DNA from: Sporosarcina gallistercoris
GTDB lineage: Bacteria > Bacillota > Bacilli > Bacillales_A > Planococcaceae
NCBI RefSeq assembly: GCF_014836415.1
Contig: NZ_JACSQY010000016.1
Location: 1 to 41,040 of the forward strand
Direction: 5' to 3'
DNA length: 41,040 nucleotides
Shown here: piece after piece, positions 23,888-32,836 of the stretch
How positions within the stretch are numbered: the first letter of the stretch is position 1
Layout of the letters: each line of letters opens with the position of its first letter
Notes under the pieces: model-generated
The model's input: only the letters and a program-made list of their open reading frames with translations
The model's database searches: none
What the model was told of the DNA's origin: nothing
Translations under genes and position numbers: made by a program

Positions 23888-24943
23888 ATGGAGAAATGGC
23901 AAGAAGTTTTGGTAGAGTCTTCTACACCAATTATTGAGGTCATGAGATTGATTGACGAAACTACAATGCAGTTTGCAGCAGTTGTAGATAGCGACTGTAT
24001 TCTGTTAGGATCTGTTACAGATGGTGATATTAGAAGAGGTATTTTAAAAGGAATCCCTTTAGATCGACCAATAGCAGAAGTGATGAATCGTACACCTATA
24101 CATCTTATGGCAGGGAAAAGTGATGTTTATTATAGAAAACAGATGGAACAATTAAAGATAAAGCAACTCCCGATTATTTCGGAAGACTATAAATTGGTTG
24201 AAATTTTATTTGCGGAAGAACCAAGACGGCTTTTGAGCAAAGAGAATTTAGTCGTGTTGATGGCTGGAGGACTGGGTACTAGACTTCGTCCACTAACGGA
24301 AAGTATACCGAAACCAATGTTGAATGTTGGAAGTAAACCAATCTTAGAAACGATTATCGAAAGTTTTAAAAGTTATGGTTTTACGAGATTCATACTTTCA
24401 GTGAACTATAAAAAAGAAGTGATAAAAGATTATTTTCAAGATGGTTCACACTTAGGTGTATCCATAGATTATATCGAAGAGACAAAAAGACTTGGAACAG
24501 CTGGTGGATTGTCTTTGCTTCCAGAGTATCCTAAAGCTCCTTTTTTTGTAATGAACGGTGATTTGTTAACAAAAATTAATTTTGAACAACTTTTAAACTT
24601 TCATGTAGAAACTAACTCTTCAGCCACTATGTGTGTACGAGAGTACGAATATCAAATTCCATACGGAGTTGTTGAAACTAAAGATGAAAAATTGCTATCC
24701 ATTCAAGAAAAACCGATAAATAAAAGCTTTGTGAATACAGGTGTGTATGTTTTAAATCCGAAAATTTTAGATGAAATTCCAGCCAATAATTTTTTTGATA
24801 TGCCAGATTTGTTTAAATCTGTGATGGAAAGTAATCAAAGTGTGTCTGCCTTTCCTCTAAGAGAGTATTGGCTAGACATTGGCCAAATGGATGATTACAA
24901 ATTAGCAAATGAAACTTATTGGGAGAGATTCCATGATAAATGA
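23888..24943 (+). CDS. PtmE-like CBS-nucleotidyltransferase
   Basis: A 351-residue two-part protein. Residues 1-~118 hold a pair of CBS domains (LGSVTDGDIRRGILKG). Residues ~122-345 form a sugar-phosphate nucleotidyltransferase with LMAGGLGTRLRPLTESIPKP, MNGDLLTKI and EKPINKSFVNTGVYV. This fusion is that of Campylobacter PtmE, which makes GDP-GlcN(Ac) as the activated starting sugar of legionaminic acid synthesis; CBS domains usually sense adenine nucleotides. It lies 3 bp after the acetyltransferase and overlaps legF by 11 nt. Confidence 0.85.
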   Translation: MEKWQEVLVESSTPIIEVMRLIDETTMQFAAVVDSDCILLGSVTDGDIRRGILKGIPLDRPIAEVMNRTPIHLMAGKSDVYYRKQMEQLKIKQLPIISEDYKLVEILFAEEPRRLLSKENLVVLMAGGLGTRLRPLTESIPKPMLNVGSKPILETIIESFKSYGFTRFILSVNYKKEVIKDYFQDGSHLGVSIDYIEETKRLGTAGGLSLLPEYPKAPFFVMNGDLLTKINFEQLLNFHVETNSSATMCVREYEYQIPYGVVETKDEKLLSIQEKPINKSFVNTGVYVLNPKILDEIPANNFFDMPDLFKSVMESNQSVSAFPLREYWLDIGQMDDYKLANETYWERFHDK

Positions 24944-25616
24944 TAAAAAAATATTAGCAGTTATCTCAGCTCGTGGAGGTTCCAAAGGAGTACCGCGTAA
25001 AAATATTCGAAACTTAGCAGGTAAACCATTAATTGCTTGGACAATTGAGGCTGCTAAAGAATCAAAGTACATTGATCGTCTTATTTTGTCTTCTGAGGAC
25101 GAAGAGATTATTGAGATAGCTAGAGAGTATTCTTGCGAGGTTCCTTTTAAACGTCCATCCATGCTTTCAGAAGATACTACACCTGGTATAGAGCCGATTT
25201 TACATGCTCTTACGGAAATTCCTAATTATGACTACGTCATGCTTTTACAACCAACATCTCCTCTTAGAATAGTAGCAGATATAGACACATGTATTGAAAA
25301 AATTCATGAACATAAAGCTAAAGCTTGTGTTAGTGTTTCAGAAGCGAACGATTCGCCATATTGGATGTATGAAATACTTGATCATAAACTCGAACCTATA
25401 ATCTCTAAGGATACTTTAATACCAAGACGCCAAGAACTACCATCAGTTTACTCATTAAATGGAGCCATTTATATTGCAGAGATAGAGTGGTTATTAAATA
25501 GCAGAACATTCATAACTAATGAAACGATTGCTTACAATATGCCGAATAAAAGAGCTAAAGATATTGATACTGAAGAAGATTTTGTGGTGTGTGAATACAT
25601 ATTGAGGAATAGATGA
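24933..25616 (+). CDS. legF: LegF, CMP-legionaminate cytidylyltransferase (NeuA family)
   Basis: A 227-residue CMP-nonulosonate synthetase that activates the sugar acid with CTP for Maf. The CTP-binding signature ISARGGSKGVPRKNIRNLAG is intact, and LLQPTSPLR and SLNGAIYIAEIEWL follow as in NeuA/LegF. The ATG at 24933 follows GGGAGAG; an in-frame ATG at 24909 lies deep inside the preceding gene and lacks a site. It is the last gene of the overlapping operon and completes the pathway from GlcNAc-phosphate to CMP-sugar. Confidence 0.9.
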   Translation: MINDKKILAVISARGGSKGVPRKNIRNLAGKPLIAWTIEAAKESKYIDRLILSSEDEEIIEIAREYSCEVPFKRPSMLSEDTTPGIEPILHALTEIPNYDYVMLLQPTSPLRIVADIDTCIEKIHEHKAKACVSVSEANDSPYWMYEILDHKLEPIISKDTLIPRRQELPSVYSLNGAIYIAEIEWLLNSRTFITNETIAYNMPNKRAKDIDTEEDFVVCEYILRNR

Positions 25617-26008
25617 TTATCTAATATAAAGAAACGTGTCGTGCCTTAATTAAATCAGAAGATTATTTCAAAGAATTCACATGTCTCTTGAGGGGGAATT
25701 AAAGATTATAAAGTTAGATTCAATTAGTGATCGCTTGACAAGATAGGTATAAGTTCATTGTTTAAGGAGATTCACATTATAAAGTGAGATTTAAGTATGA
25801 TGATTCATACTTAAATCATTTTTAAAAATACTGACACATTACTAATATAGAAGATAGAGATATGGAAAAGAATTTGTTCGTAGGCTGGAAAGTGGAATAA
25901 CTATGTCTTGTTTATGTGCTATAGTCCTTGAAATATGTATTAGATTTAGAATATAATAAATATAATTATAAGTTAAATAAAAAATGACTTTAGGAAAGTT
26001 GACGATAA
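25617..26008. other. Intergenic 390 bp between legF and the DUF2920-like gene
   Basis: Very AT-rich. It holds the perfect hairpin terminator at 25788-25823 and several isolated motifs such as TTGAGGGGGAATTAAAG near 25687 without an open frame behind them. No gene or repeat is recognised; it may be remnant sequence from an older junction. Confidence 0.5.
25788..25823 (+). terminator. Terminator of the glycan operon
   Basis: A perfect 13-bp stem GATTTAAGTATGA/TCATACTTAAATC with a 4-nt loop TGAT and the tail ATTTTT. The stem is AT-rich, as is the region. It would end transcripts from the leg operon ~170 bp beyond legF. Confidence 0.75.
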
Positions 26009-27100
26009 ATGGCCAAAAATAATTCGATTAAAGTCCCGGCACATCATAATATTTACAATGGTAGCAATACGGGTAGGGAATTGCGTATTGACTTTTCCGT
26101 ACCGGAAGAAGGTGTTACGATTGAAACTGGATTGATCCTATTTGTTCCTGGTTTTGGTGGTAATATAGACTCGAAAGTATACAGTAAGATGAGGAAATTA
26201 TTTGCCGATCATTACAATCTAGTTGCAGTACAATGTTCTTACTTCGGTGACGAATTTATGCAGGGTCCAGATAACATCACATTAGAGAATATGGGATACT
26301 ATGTTAATAAATATCTTACATCCAGAGAAAAGAATGATTTAACGAGTGAACCGTCCCTTTTGTTGCAGATGCTGTCTGATCATTCTATTGTATTGCCTGT
26401 AAAAGCCCGATTACAAGAGACTGAAAACTTTTTTAACGATATGGGCTTTATGCAAGCAATTGATTTAATCACATGTTTAGAAGTTGTTAAAATAATTTTA
26501 CAAGATAATCATCTTACTTTTAATAACCAAAAGATTATTGGATACGGACATTCACATGGGGCATATTTATTACATCTCGTAAATCGATTAGCTCCTCACT
26601 TACTAACGAATATTATAGATAATTCTTCTTGGATAGATCCTGTCTATTTATCTACAAACCGTAATTTATATAATAAAAGTAATAAAATGACACTACAGAT
26701 AGAATTCGATTACTTAGCTAAAACATTAATATCTGATAAGAAAGCCTTAAGTTTAGAAAGCATATATCGAGACTTTGATAATCAAGCAAATATCTTCATG
26801 TTTCAAGGATCTGACGATAACTTAGTTGATCATATTCGGAAACAACAAATTATGCTAAGTGTGAATCGGACGCAATTCATATTAATTGATGAAAAAGATG
26901 TTGATCAAGTTAAGTTTAAATCCAATAGACATGGATTAGACGCAGATTTTTTAAATTTATTTGATTATGCTTTTAATAATCTCATTCAAGACGTTCAAAA
27001 TAACGTCGAAGTACAAAATAATAACATTATTTTATCTAATACAGAAATAGAAATAGATTATACACAAGGTCTTCCTATATTTTCTTTGCAAATTAGGTAG
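26009..27100 (+). CDS. DUF2920-like alpha/beta hydrolase
   Basis: A 363-residue alpha/beta-hydrolase-fold protein resembling DUF2920 proteins, which are found beside flagellin glycosylation genes in Campylobacter and other bacteria. The nucleophile elbow is GYGHSHG with Ser182, an acid residue may lie in GSDDNLV, and the His in NRHGLD; the triad looks complete. The oxyanion strand is LFVPGFGGNID. No signal peptide is seen. It may hydrolyse or transfer an acyl group on the glycan, but the activity of this family is not established. The ATG at 26009 has a modest site (AGGAAAG). Low GC matches the island. It is the last island gene. Confidence 0.72.
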   Translation: MAKNNSIKVPAHHNIYNGSNTGRELRIDFSVPEEGVTIETGLILFVPGFGGNIDSKVYSKMRKLFADHYNLVAVQCSYFGDEFMQGPDNITLENMGYYVNKYLTSREKNDLTSEPSLLLQMLSDHSIVLPVKARLQETENFFNDMGFMQAIDLITCLEVVKIILQDNHLTFNNQKIIGYGHSHGAYLLHLVNRLAPHLLTNIIDNSSWIDPVYLSTNRNLYNKSNKMTLQIEFDYLAKTLISDKKALSLESIYRDFDNQANIFMFQGSDDNLVDHIRKQQIMLSVNRTQFILIDEKDVDQVKFKSNRHGLDADFLNLFDYAFNNLIQDVQNNVEVQNNNIILSNTEIEIDYTQGLPIFSLQIR

Positions 27101-27272
27101 GCTAATTCAAACTAACTAGAAATCGGTTTACGCATTTTCTCTCTCAAAGCTATGAAACTTTTCTGAACTAAAAATGGTCCATGTCATTGCCGCTTTAATG
27201 ACGCTAAACTCTATCAACCATCTATCTACTGGATTGAAAATCTCCAAACCAGGGAATACACCATAAACAACC

Positions 27273-27311
27273 AAAACCATCCACGCACCCAAGGATGGTT
27301 TTGCTATTTTA
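27273..27311 (+). terminator. Terminator downstream of the DUF2920-like gene
   Basis: AAAACCATCC (27273-27282) pairs with GGATGGTTTT (27293-27302), loop of 10 nt, followed by GCTATTTTA. It lies 172 bp past the stop and just before the next gene's ribosome site, so it may also act as a leader hairpin for that gene. Nothing else is seen in 27101-27331. Confidence 0.7.
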
Positions 27312-27331
27312 TTCCCAAAGGAGATATCACA

Positions 27332-28036
27332 ATGAAACCACTCATAGGCATCACATCAGACATAGACGAAAACGGAGAAACATTTTTGAAAGCGGATTAC
27401 AGCCGGGCAATCTTGCGCGCAGGGGGATTGCCTGTTGTACTGCCAGCAGGGCTTGAAGATATCGAGGAGATTTGCGACCGGATTGACGGCTTGCTGTTGA
27501 CGGGCGGGGAAGACGTGAATCCGCTTCTATTTGGAGAAGAGCCGAAACGGGAGCTGGGTAAGATTGCGCCTGAGCGCGACACGATGGAGATGGCGCTTGC
27601 GAAGTGTGCGGTAGGCAAGGATATGCCGGTGCTGGGTATTTGCCGGGGGCATCAGATTTTGAATGTTGCGCTTGGTGGTACCATTCATCAGCACATTTAC
27701 ACGGATTTGGAAGGACCGCTCCTGCAGCATAAGCAACAGGCGGATCGCAACTATCCGACGCACACGGCTAGAGTGACGGAGGGGAGCCGTCTAGCGAAAT
27801 TTGCATCGGCAAAAGAAATTCTTGTGAACTCCCTCCACCATCAAGCGGTGAATGATGTACCCGAACCATTGAAAGTCATTGCGACTGCGACGGATGGAAT
27901 CATTGAAGCATTGGAAAGTACGAAGCATCGGTTTGTAATGAGTGTGCAATGGCATCCGGAGGCGCTCTCGAACCGGGACGATGAAACGTCATTGAACTTG
28001 TTTGAGGGCTTTGTGAACGCTGCTAGCCAATCTTAA
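27332..28036 (+). CDS. Gamma-glutamyl-gamma-aminobutyrate hydrolase family protein (peptidase C26)
   Basis: A 234-residue class-I glutamine-amidotransferase-like hydrolase, similar to PuuD, which cleaves gamma-glutamyl-GABA in putrescine breakdown. The nucleophile Cys104 is in LGICRGHQ, and the His/Glu pair is in QWHPEA near the C-terminus; TGGEDVNP at 57-64 forms the oxyanion strand. AAAGGAG precedes the ATG. Its GC content is clearly higher than that of the genes before it, marking the right edge of the glycan island. No other polyamine gene is adjacent, so the physiological substrate is open. Confidence 0.88.
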   Translation: MKPLIGITSDIDENGETFLKADYSRAILRAGGLPVVLPAGLEDIEEICDRIDGLLLTGGEDVNPLLFGEEPKRELGKIAPERDTMEMALAKCAVGKDMPVLGICRGHQILNVALGGTIHQHIYTDLEGPLLQHKQQADRNYPTHTARVTEGSRLAKFASAKEILVNSLHHQAVNDVPEPLKVIATATDGIIEALESTKHRFVMSVQWHPEALSNRDDETSLNLFEGFVNAASQS

Positions 28037-28050
28037 TCTTAAAGAACGAC

Positions 28051-28086
28051 AAAAAAGGGACTGCCAGTACTTCGGCAGTCCCTTTT
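28051..28086. terminator. Bidirectional terminator between the C26 gene and the first chemoreceptor
   Basis: AAAAGGGACTGCC (28053-28065) pairs with GGCAGTCCCTTTT (28074-28086). Poly-A on the left and poly-T on the right serve both convergent genes. Confidence 0.92.
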
Positions 28087-28096
28087 CACATGTCAT

Positions 28097-30079
28097 TTAC
28101 ACTTTGAACCTATCGATCGCATGACTCAACTCTTCACTCAGGTTCGTCAACGTCTCTGCAGCATCCGTCACCGACTGGATGGCGCGGAGCTGTTCTTCTG
28201 TAGAAGCACTTACTTCTTCGCACGCAGCTGCGGTCTCTTGCGAAGTTGCGGCCATTGTCTGGATCGTCATTGCGACATCATCCTTATGATGCGAAACGTT
28301 CTGGATGTCGATTGAAATCGCATCGATGGACGCTTGCATGTCTGCCATCAAGGCAGACAGTTGACCGAATGTCGACTCGGTTTCTTGAACAACGACGCCT
28401 TGGTCCCTGAACGTATTGATGGTTTCTTCCATTTGTTGCGTGACGAGGTGTGACTCTTCCTGCAATTGTAATACGGTCGATTGGACGTCTTTCGTCGCAT
28501 GAGCGGATTGTTCCGCGAGCTTGCGTACTTCTTCCGCCACAACCGCAAATCCTTTGCCGTGTTCACCTGCACGTGCAGCCTCGATGCTTGCGTTCAATGC
28601 GAGTAAATTCGTTTGCGATGAAATGTCCGTAATCGTATCCATCACGCCGCCGATCGCTTTCACTTTTTCACCAAGGGTACCGATTGCTTCGTTCATCGAT
28701 TTCAAGTTCTGACCGGACGACTGGAACGTCTCTTGCAATTGAGCCATTTGAGTTTGTCCATTTGCGTTCATGTTTCCTGTACGCTCTGCAATTTCAGTCA
28801 TCGATACGGCGCGTTCTGTGATGCCGTTGATTTGACGGCCGAGTTCATCCGCCCGTTCTGTTACCGTTTCAGCGTCCTCAGCAGATTTAGAAGCACCTTC
28901 AGCGATTTCGTTCACCGCATACGCAACTTCTGAACTGGAAGCATTCGTTTCTTCTGCAACCGCACTCAAACTTTCAGAGTTCATGCGCACGTTTTCCGCG
29001 GATTGGTTCACAACTGAAATGATGCCATGCATGCTCGTGATCATTTCGTTGAAATTATCGCTCAGTTGTCCGATTTCATCTTTTGTCTGAATGTCCGAGT
29101 GCGTCGTCAAATCGCCTTCAGCGACGGCATCCATCGATTTGCGAAGGCTGGCGATCGGCTTCAGTAATTTCCCGATGATGAAGAACAGTCCAATCGCGAC
29201 AATCAGGAGAGTGATCAATGAAATCACTAAAATGGAAGTCCTGAGTTGCTTGGCCATTCCCATCAACTTGTCCGTCTCGTAAACGGTTCCGACTTTCCAA
29301 CCGAATTCAGGAAGGGTAGTGAAGACACTGACAGAATCATTCCCTTTTTCATCTGTGAATTCAAAATCACCTTTTTCAGCTTGGAACAGTTCTTTCACGT
29401 ATTGGAGATCCATCATGTTTTCCCCGCTTTTAGACGGGTGGGAGATCGCTGTCCCATCTTGGTCATATAGAACAGGATACCCTTCGTGCGCGATGTCGAT
29501 GGAATTCAGCGCGTCTGTCATCGCGGATAATTGAATATCGACTCCTGTGATCCCCGCTAGTTTTCCATCCACCATGACTGCCTTTGAAGCGGTGATGACG
29601 AAGTTTCCAGTCGCTTCATCCACGTAAGGTTTCGACCATTGCACCTTGTCAGGATTTTCCGAAGCGAGCACATACCATTCGCGGGTCGTCGGATCGAAGC
29701 CGGTCAGATCGACCACTGGAAAAATGCCCGTATATTTAGAAGGGAGGGCATAATAGACGGAAGAAGCATCGGGATACTTGCTGAGGAATTCCTCGAGTTT
29801 ATCGAGTAACACCTTCTCACTCACTTCTTTTCCGTCAGGCCCAGTGAAGGTGGAAACAGTTTCAGTCGTCCCTAACAAATCCAATCCTTTCCCGTATTGT
29901 CCGAGGAAATTCTCCACTGAAATGGCCATTTGGTCGGACAGAGCTACGCTTGAGTCTACAGCATTCTCCAACGAACGCTTTTTGACTTGGTCGTTCAACA
30001 TGTAAGCCATAAGTATGATTCCAATTAAGAATAATACGATTGCTGCTGAAATTATTTTAGTCTTTAATGATTTTGTCAC
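28097..30079 (-). CDS. Methyl-accepting chemotaxis protein, Cache-type (first of tandem pair)
   Basis: A 660-residue transmembrane chemoreceptor. TM1 is at about 8-28, then an extracellular double-Cache sensor to ~275 ([20 protein letters not shown] and [20 protein letters not shown] are the typical ligand-pocket strands), TM2 at ~282-304, HAMP to ~357 and a cytoplasmic signalling rod with the invariant tip [20 protein letters not shown]. It probably senses a small organic ligand such as an amino or carboxylic acid. It starts at GTG 30079 with AGGGGGG upstream and has its own SigD-type promoter. The neighbour on the same strand is a close paralogue: cytoplasmic halves are nearly identical, sensors diverged. 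Confidence 0.93.
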   Translation of the reverse strand: MTKSLKTKIISAAIVLFLIGIILMAYMLNDQVKKRSLENAVDSSVALSDQMAISVENFLGQYGKGLDLLGTTETVSTFTGPDGKEVSEKVLLDKLEEFLSKYPDASSVYYALPSKYTGIFPVVDLTGFDPTTREWYVLASENPDKVQWSKPYVDEATGNFVITASKAVMVDGKLAGITGVDIQLSAMTDALNSIDIAHEGYPVLYDQDGTAISHPSKSGENMMDLQYVKELFQAEKGDFEFTDEKGNDSVSVFTTLPEFGWKVGTVYETDKLMGMAKQLRTSILVISLITLLIVAIGLFFIIGKLLKPIASLRKSMDAVAEGDLTTHSDIQTKDEIGQLSDNFNEMITSMHGIISVVNQSAENVRMNSESLSAVAEETNASSSEVAYAVNEIAEGASKSAEDAETVTERADELGRQINGITERAVSMTEIAERTGNMNANGQTQMAQLQETFQSSGQNLKSMNEAIGTLGEKVKAIGGVMDTITDISSQTNLLALNASIEAARAGEHGKGFAVVAEEVRKLAEQSAHATKDVQSTVLQLQEESHLVTQQMEETINTFRDQGVVVQETESTFGQLSALMADMQASIDAISIDIQNVSHHKDDVAMTIQTMAATSQETAAACEEVSASTEEQLRAIQSVTDAAETLTNLSEELSHAIDRFKV

Positions 30080-30118
30080 CGGAAATCCCCCCTAAGTTAG
30101 TTATTTATACTTACTTAT

Positions 30119-30145
30119 ATTTCGGCGGAATTTGTTGAAAGTTAA
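30119..30145 (-). promoter_or_regulatory. SigD promoter of the first chemoreceptor gene
   Basis: On the minus strand, -35 TTAA (30142-30145), 15-bp spacer, -10 GCCGAAAT (30119-30126). One base of the -35 and one of the -10 differ from consensus. Confidence 0.75.
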
Positions 30146-30188
30146 GTGAGAAATATCTGGAAATGATGGTGATCTATAATGTGAAGTG

Positions 30189-30222
30189 AAAAAAGGAGAT
30201 TGCCTGGCGGTAGGCAATCTCC
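30189..30222 (-). terminator. Terminator of the second chemoreceptor gene
   Basis: A perfect 11-bp stem GGAGATTGCCT/AGGCAATCTCC (30195-30205 with 30212-30222), loop of 6 nt, followed on the minus strand by six T. It separates the two receptor genes into distinct transcription units. Confidence 0.9.
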
Positions 30223-30249
30223 TCTACTGATTGATTTGTGAGATACGGC

Positions 30250-32229
30250 TTATACTTTGAAGCGATCGATCGCTTGATTCAACTCTTCACTCAAGTTTGT
30301 CAACGTCTCTGCAGCGTCCGTCACCGATTGGATTGCCCGAAGCTGTTCATCCGTTGAAGCGCTCACTTCTTCACATGCTGCAGCGGTTTCTTGTGAAGTT
30401 GCGGCCATCGTCTGGATGGTCGAAGCAACTTCTTCTTTATGGCGGCCGACAGTTTCAATCTCCTCGGAAATCGATTGGATCGCCGTCTGCATATCTTCCA
30501 TCAGTGCAGAAAGGTCGCCAAATGTCGTCTCCGTTTCTTGGACGACCAAGCCTTGGTCACGGAACGTCGTGATGGTCTCTTCCATTTGCGCTGTGACGAG
30601 ACGGGATTCTTCCTGCAGCTGCAGGACCGTCGTTTGAACATCTTTCGTCGCTTGTGCCGATTGCTCCGCCAGTTTCCGCACTTCTTCCGCAACGACCGCA
30701 AAGCCTTTCCCATGCTCTCCCGCTCGCGCCGCTTCAATGCTTGCGTTCAGCGCCAACAGATTCGTCTGGGATGAAATATCGGTGATCGTGTCCATCACAC
30801 TCCCGATTGCTTTCACTTTCTCGCTAAGTGTCGCAATCGCTTCATTCATCGTCTTCAAGTTCAAGCCTGAGGACTGGAATGTCTCTTGTAACTGTGCCAT
30901 CTGAGTTTGACCATTGGCATTCATATCTTCAGTGCGGACTGCGATTTCATTCATGGAAACTGCACGTTCTGTAATGCCGTTTATTTGCCGGCCTAGTTCG
31001 TCAGCCCGTTCCGACACTGTTTCGGCATCTTCTGCAGATTTTGAAGCACCGTGTGCAATTTCGTTCACTGCATGTGCGACTTCAGAGCTGGATGCGTTCG
31101 TTTCTTCAGCGACGGCACTCAAACTTTCAGAATTGGTCCGGACATGATCCGCGGATTGGTTCACAACTGAAATGATGCCGTGCATATTCGTGATCATCTG
31201 ATTAAAGTTCGTACTTAACTGGCCGATTTCGTCTTTCGTCTGAATGTCGGATTGGACGGTAAGATCGCCTGCCGCCACTTCATCCATGAGTGAACGAAGA
31301 CGGGCAATCGGTTTCAGCATCCTTCCAATCAGGAAATATAGCACGACAGCCACAACTACTAAAACAATTGCTGAGATAATCAGGATGGAAGTTCTTAGCT
31401 GTTTCGCCATTCCCATTAAATTATCTTTTTCGTATACGGTTCCCACTTTCCAACCGAATTGGGGGAGTGTGTTGAAGACACTGACAATATCTTTGCCGTT
31501 ATCCGTATAAGTGAGATCCCCTTCTTCGTAACTATACATATCCTTCACATAGGACAGATTCATGAGATTCTCTCCGCTTTCCGTAGGATGGGAAAGGGCA
31601 GTTCCTTCTTTATCAAATAAAAATGGTTGACCCTCATAAGGAATGTCCGTAGCATTCAACATCTCGGAAATTGCTGTCAGTTCCAGATCGACTGCCGCAA
31701 CTCCGGCGAGTGTACCGTTCGTTTCAACCGCGATTGAAGCGGTGATCATCAGATTGCCGGTCGTTTCGTCCGAATAGGGTGGGGTCCATTGGATACTTCC
31801 TGGAGCCTCCACGGCGCTCTGATACCAAGGGCGTTCAGTCGGGTCGAACGAAGTCATATCTATTTTAGGGAATTGAACGGTTTTTTTGGTCGGTGTCCAA
31901 AAATATACGGCAACCGCATCGTCATAAACGCCTAAGAAATTCTCCAACTCTTTTTGTAACAGGGCTTCAGCAGAAGTGTTTCCGGTCGCCTGTGCGAATC
32001 CGTTAATCTCTTCTGATTTCCCAAGTATATCTAAGCCTTTGCTATATTGCGTCAAGAAGTTTTCTACCGCATAGGACATTTGATCGGTCGTCCCCCCGCT
32101 GGAACTGATGACCCGTTCAACGGAGCGGATCTTAATCATCCCGTTCAGCATAAAGGCCATCATCAGAACTCCGACTAAAAATAGTGCAAGCGCAGCTGAA
32201 ATGATTTTAGTTTTAAGAGACTTTGTCAT
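30250..32229 (-). CDS. Methyl-accepting chemotaxis protein, Cache-type (second of tandem pair)
   Basis: A 659-residue chemoreceptor with the same plan as its neighbour: TM1 ~8-28, Cache sensor ([40 protein letters not shown]), TM2 ~282-304, HAMP and signalling rod with the [20 protein letters not shown] tip. Compared with the neighbour, the opening [13 protein letters not shown] and everything after HAMP are almost the same, while the sensor differs throughout. This is a duplication followed by sensor divergence, so the ligands probably differ. The ATG at 32229 follows AAGGAAA. Its SigD promoter lies back-to-back with that of flaG. Confidence 0.93.
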   Translation of the reverse strand: MTKSLKTKIISAALALFLVGVLMMAFMLNGMIKIRSVERVISSSGGTTDQMSYAVENFLTQYSKGLDILGKSEEINGFAQATGNTSAEALLQKELENFLGVYDDAVAVYFWTPTKKTVQFPKIDMTSFDPTERPWYQSAVEAPGSIQWTPPYSDETTGNLMITASIAVETNGTLAGVAAVDLELTAISEMLNATDIPYEGQPFLFDKEGTALSHPTESGENLMNLSYVKDMYSYEEGDLTYTDNGKDIVSVFNTLPQFGWKVGTVYEKDNLMGMAKQLRTSILIISAIVLVVVAVVLYFLIGRMLKPIARLRSLMDEVAAGDLTVQSDIQTKDEIGQLSTNFNQMITNMHGIISVVNQSADHVRTNSESLSAVAEETNASSSEVAHAVNEIAHGASKSAEDAETVSERADELGRQINGITERAVSMNEIAVRTEDMNANGQTQMAQLQETFQSSGLNLKTMNEAIATLSEKVKAIGSVMDTITDISSQTNLLALNASIEAARAGEHGKGFAVVAEEVRKLAEQSAQATKDVQTTVLQLQEESRLVTAQMEETITTFRDQGLVVQETETTFGDLSALMEDMQTAIQSISEEIETVGRHKEEVASTIQTMAATSQETAAACEEVSASTDEQLRAIQSVTDAAETLTNLSEELNQAIDRFKV

Positions 32230-32267
32230 GATTTTCCTTCTTTCTTCTATCTATATGTACACAGCCT

Positions 32268-32294
32268 ATTTCGGAAGATTAAGCTAAAAGTTTA
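32268..32294 (-). promoter_or_regulatory. SigD promoter of the second chemoreceptor gene
   Basis: On the minus strand, -35 TAAA (32291-32294), 15-bp spacer, -10 TCCGAAAT (32268-32275). It diverges from the flaG SigD promoter ~100 bp away. Confidence 0.82.
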
Positions 32295-32393
32295 GAGGCG
32301 GATAAAAGACCGAAAATTGGAATCGATTGCATTCTGCTAAAGGTGATGTTCAGCCACAACTACTGAAATCCGCTGTTCAGTCAAAATCTCTTG

Positions 32394-32420
32394 TAAACTT
32401 TTCTTCAGCTTTACCGATAT
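32394..32420 (+). promoter_or_regulatory. SigD promoter of flaG-fliD-fliS-fliT
   Basis: A -35 TAAA (32394-32397), 15-bp spacer and -10 ACCGATAT (32413-32420), one base off consensus. The leader is about 33 nt. Confidence 0.9.
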
Positions 32421-32459
32421 AATGACTAGATAAGTGTGACGCTAGAGGAGGACGGAGAA

Positions 32460-32822
32460 ATGGTCAGTCAAATAGGGGGAGGCCACGACCGGCAGCATAC
32501 GGCGGGACCTGGGGATGGAACGGCATCCGGAATTGTGACAAAAGTTGAAGTCATTCACGACCAAGCACAACAGCAAGCGCCCAGAGAACAAGACCTGCCC
32601 GTGAAAAAAGCCAAAGAAGTAACGGATGGGTTGAATAAGTTCCTGGAAAGCGTGGACACACAGCTACGGTTCAAAATGCACGACGAATTGCACGAATACT
32701 ATGTGACGATCGTAGACTCGAAAACCGATGAAGTGATCCGAGAGATCCCATCAAAAAAACTAATGGACATGCACGCGGAAATGAAAAAATTCCTCGGCCT
32801 GCTCATCGACCGTAAAATCTAA
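32460..32822 (+). CDS. flaG: FlaG family flagellar protein
   Basis: A 120-residue FlaG/YvyC-type protein; relatives influence filament length, though the mechanism is unclear. The first ~45 residues are disordered and rich in Gln and Gly. The conserved C-terminal domain follows: LNKFLESVDTQLRFKMHDEL, VTIVDSKTDEVIREIPSKK and a terminal helix. The ATG at 32460 has AGAGGAGG with 8-nt spacing; the GTG at 32436 lies upstream of the ribosome site and is rejected. fliD follows after 14 bp. Confidence 0.93.
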   Translation: MVSQIGGGHDRQHTAGPGDGTASGIVTKVEVIHDQAQQQAPREQDLPVKKAKEVTDGLNKFLESVDTQLRFKMHDELHEYYVTIVDSKTDEVIREIPSKKLMDMHAEMKKFLGLLIDRKI

Positions 32823-32836
32823 AGGAGTGTTTCAAT

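Noticed and set aside
17259..25616. Pseudaminic or sialic acid pathway instead of legionaminic acid
   Set aside because: Pseudaminic synthesis needs a PseB-type inverting dehydratase and PseG, and sialic acid needs neither LegB nor LegC; the LegB/LegC/LegG/PtmE-like/LegF set fits legionaminic acid best.
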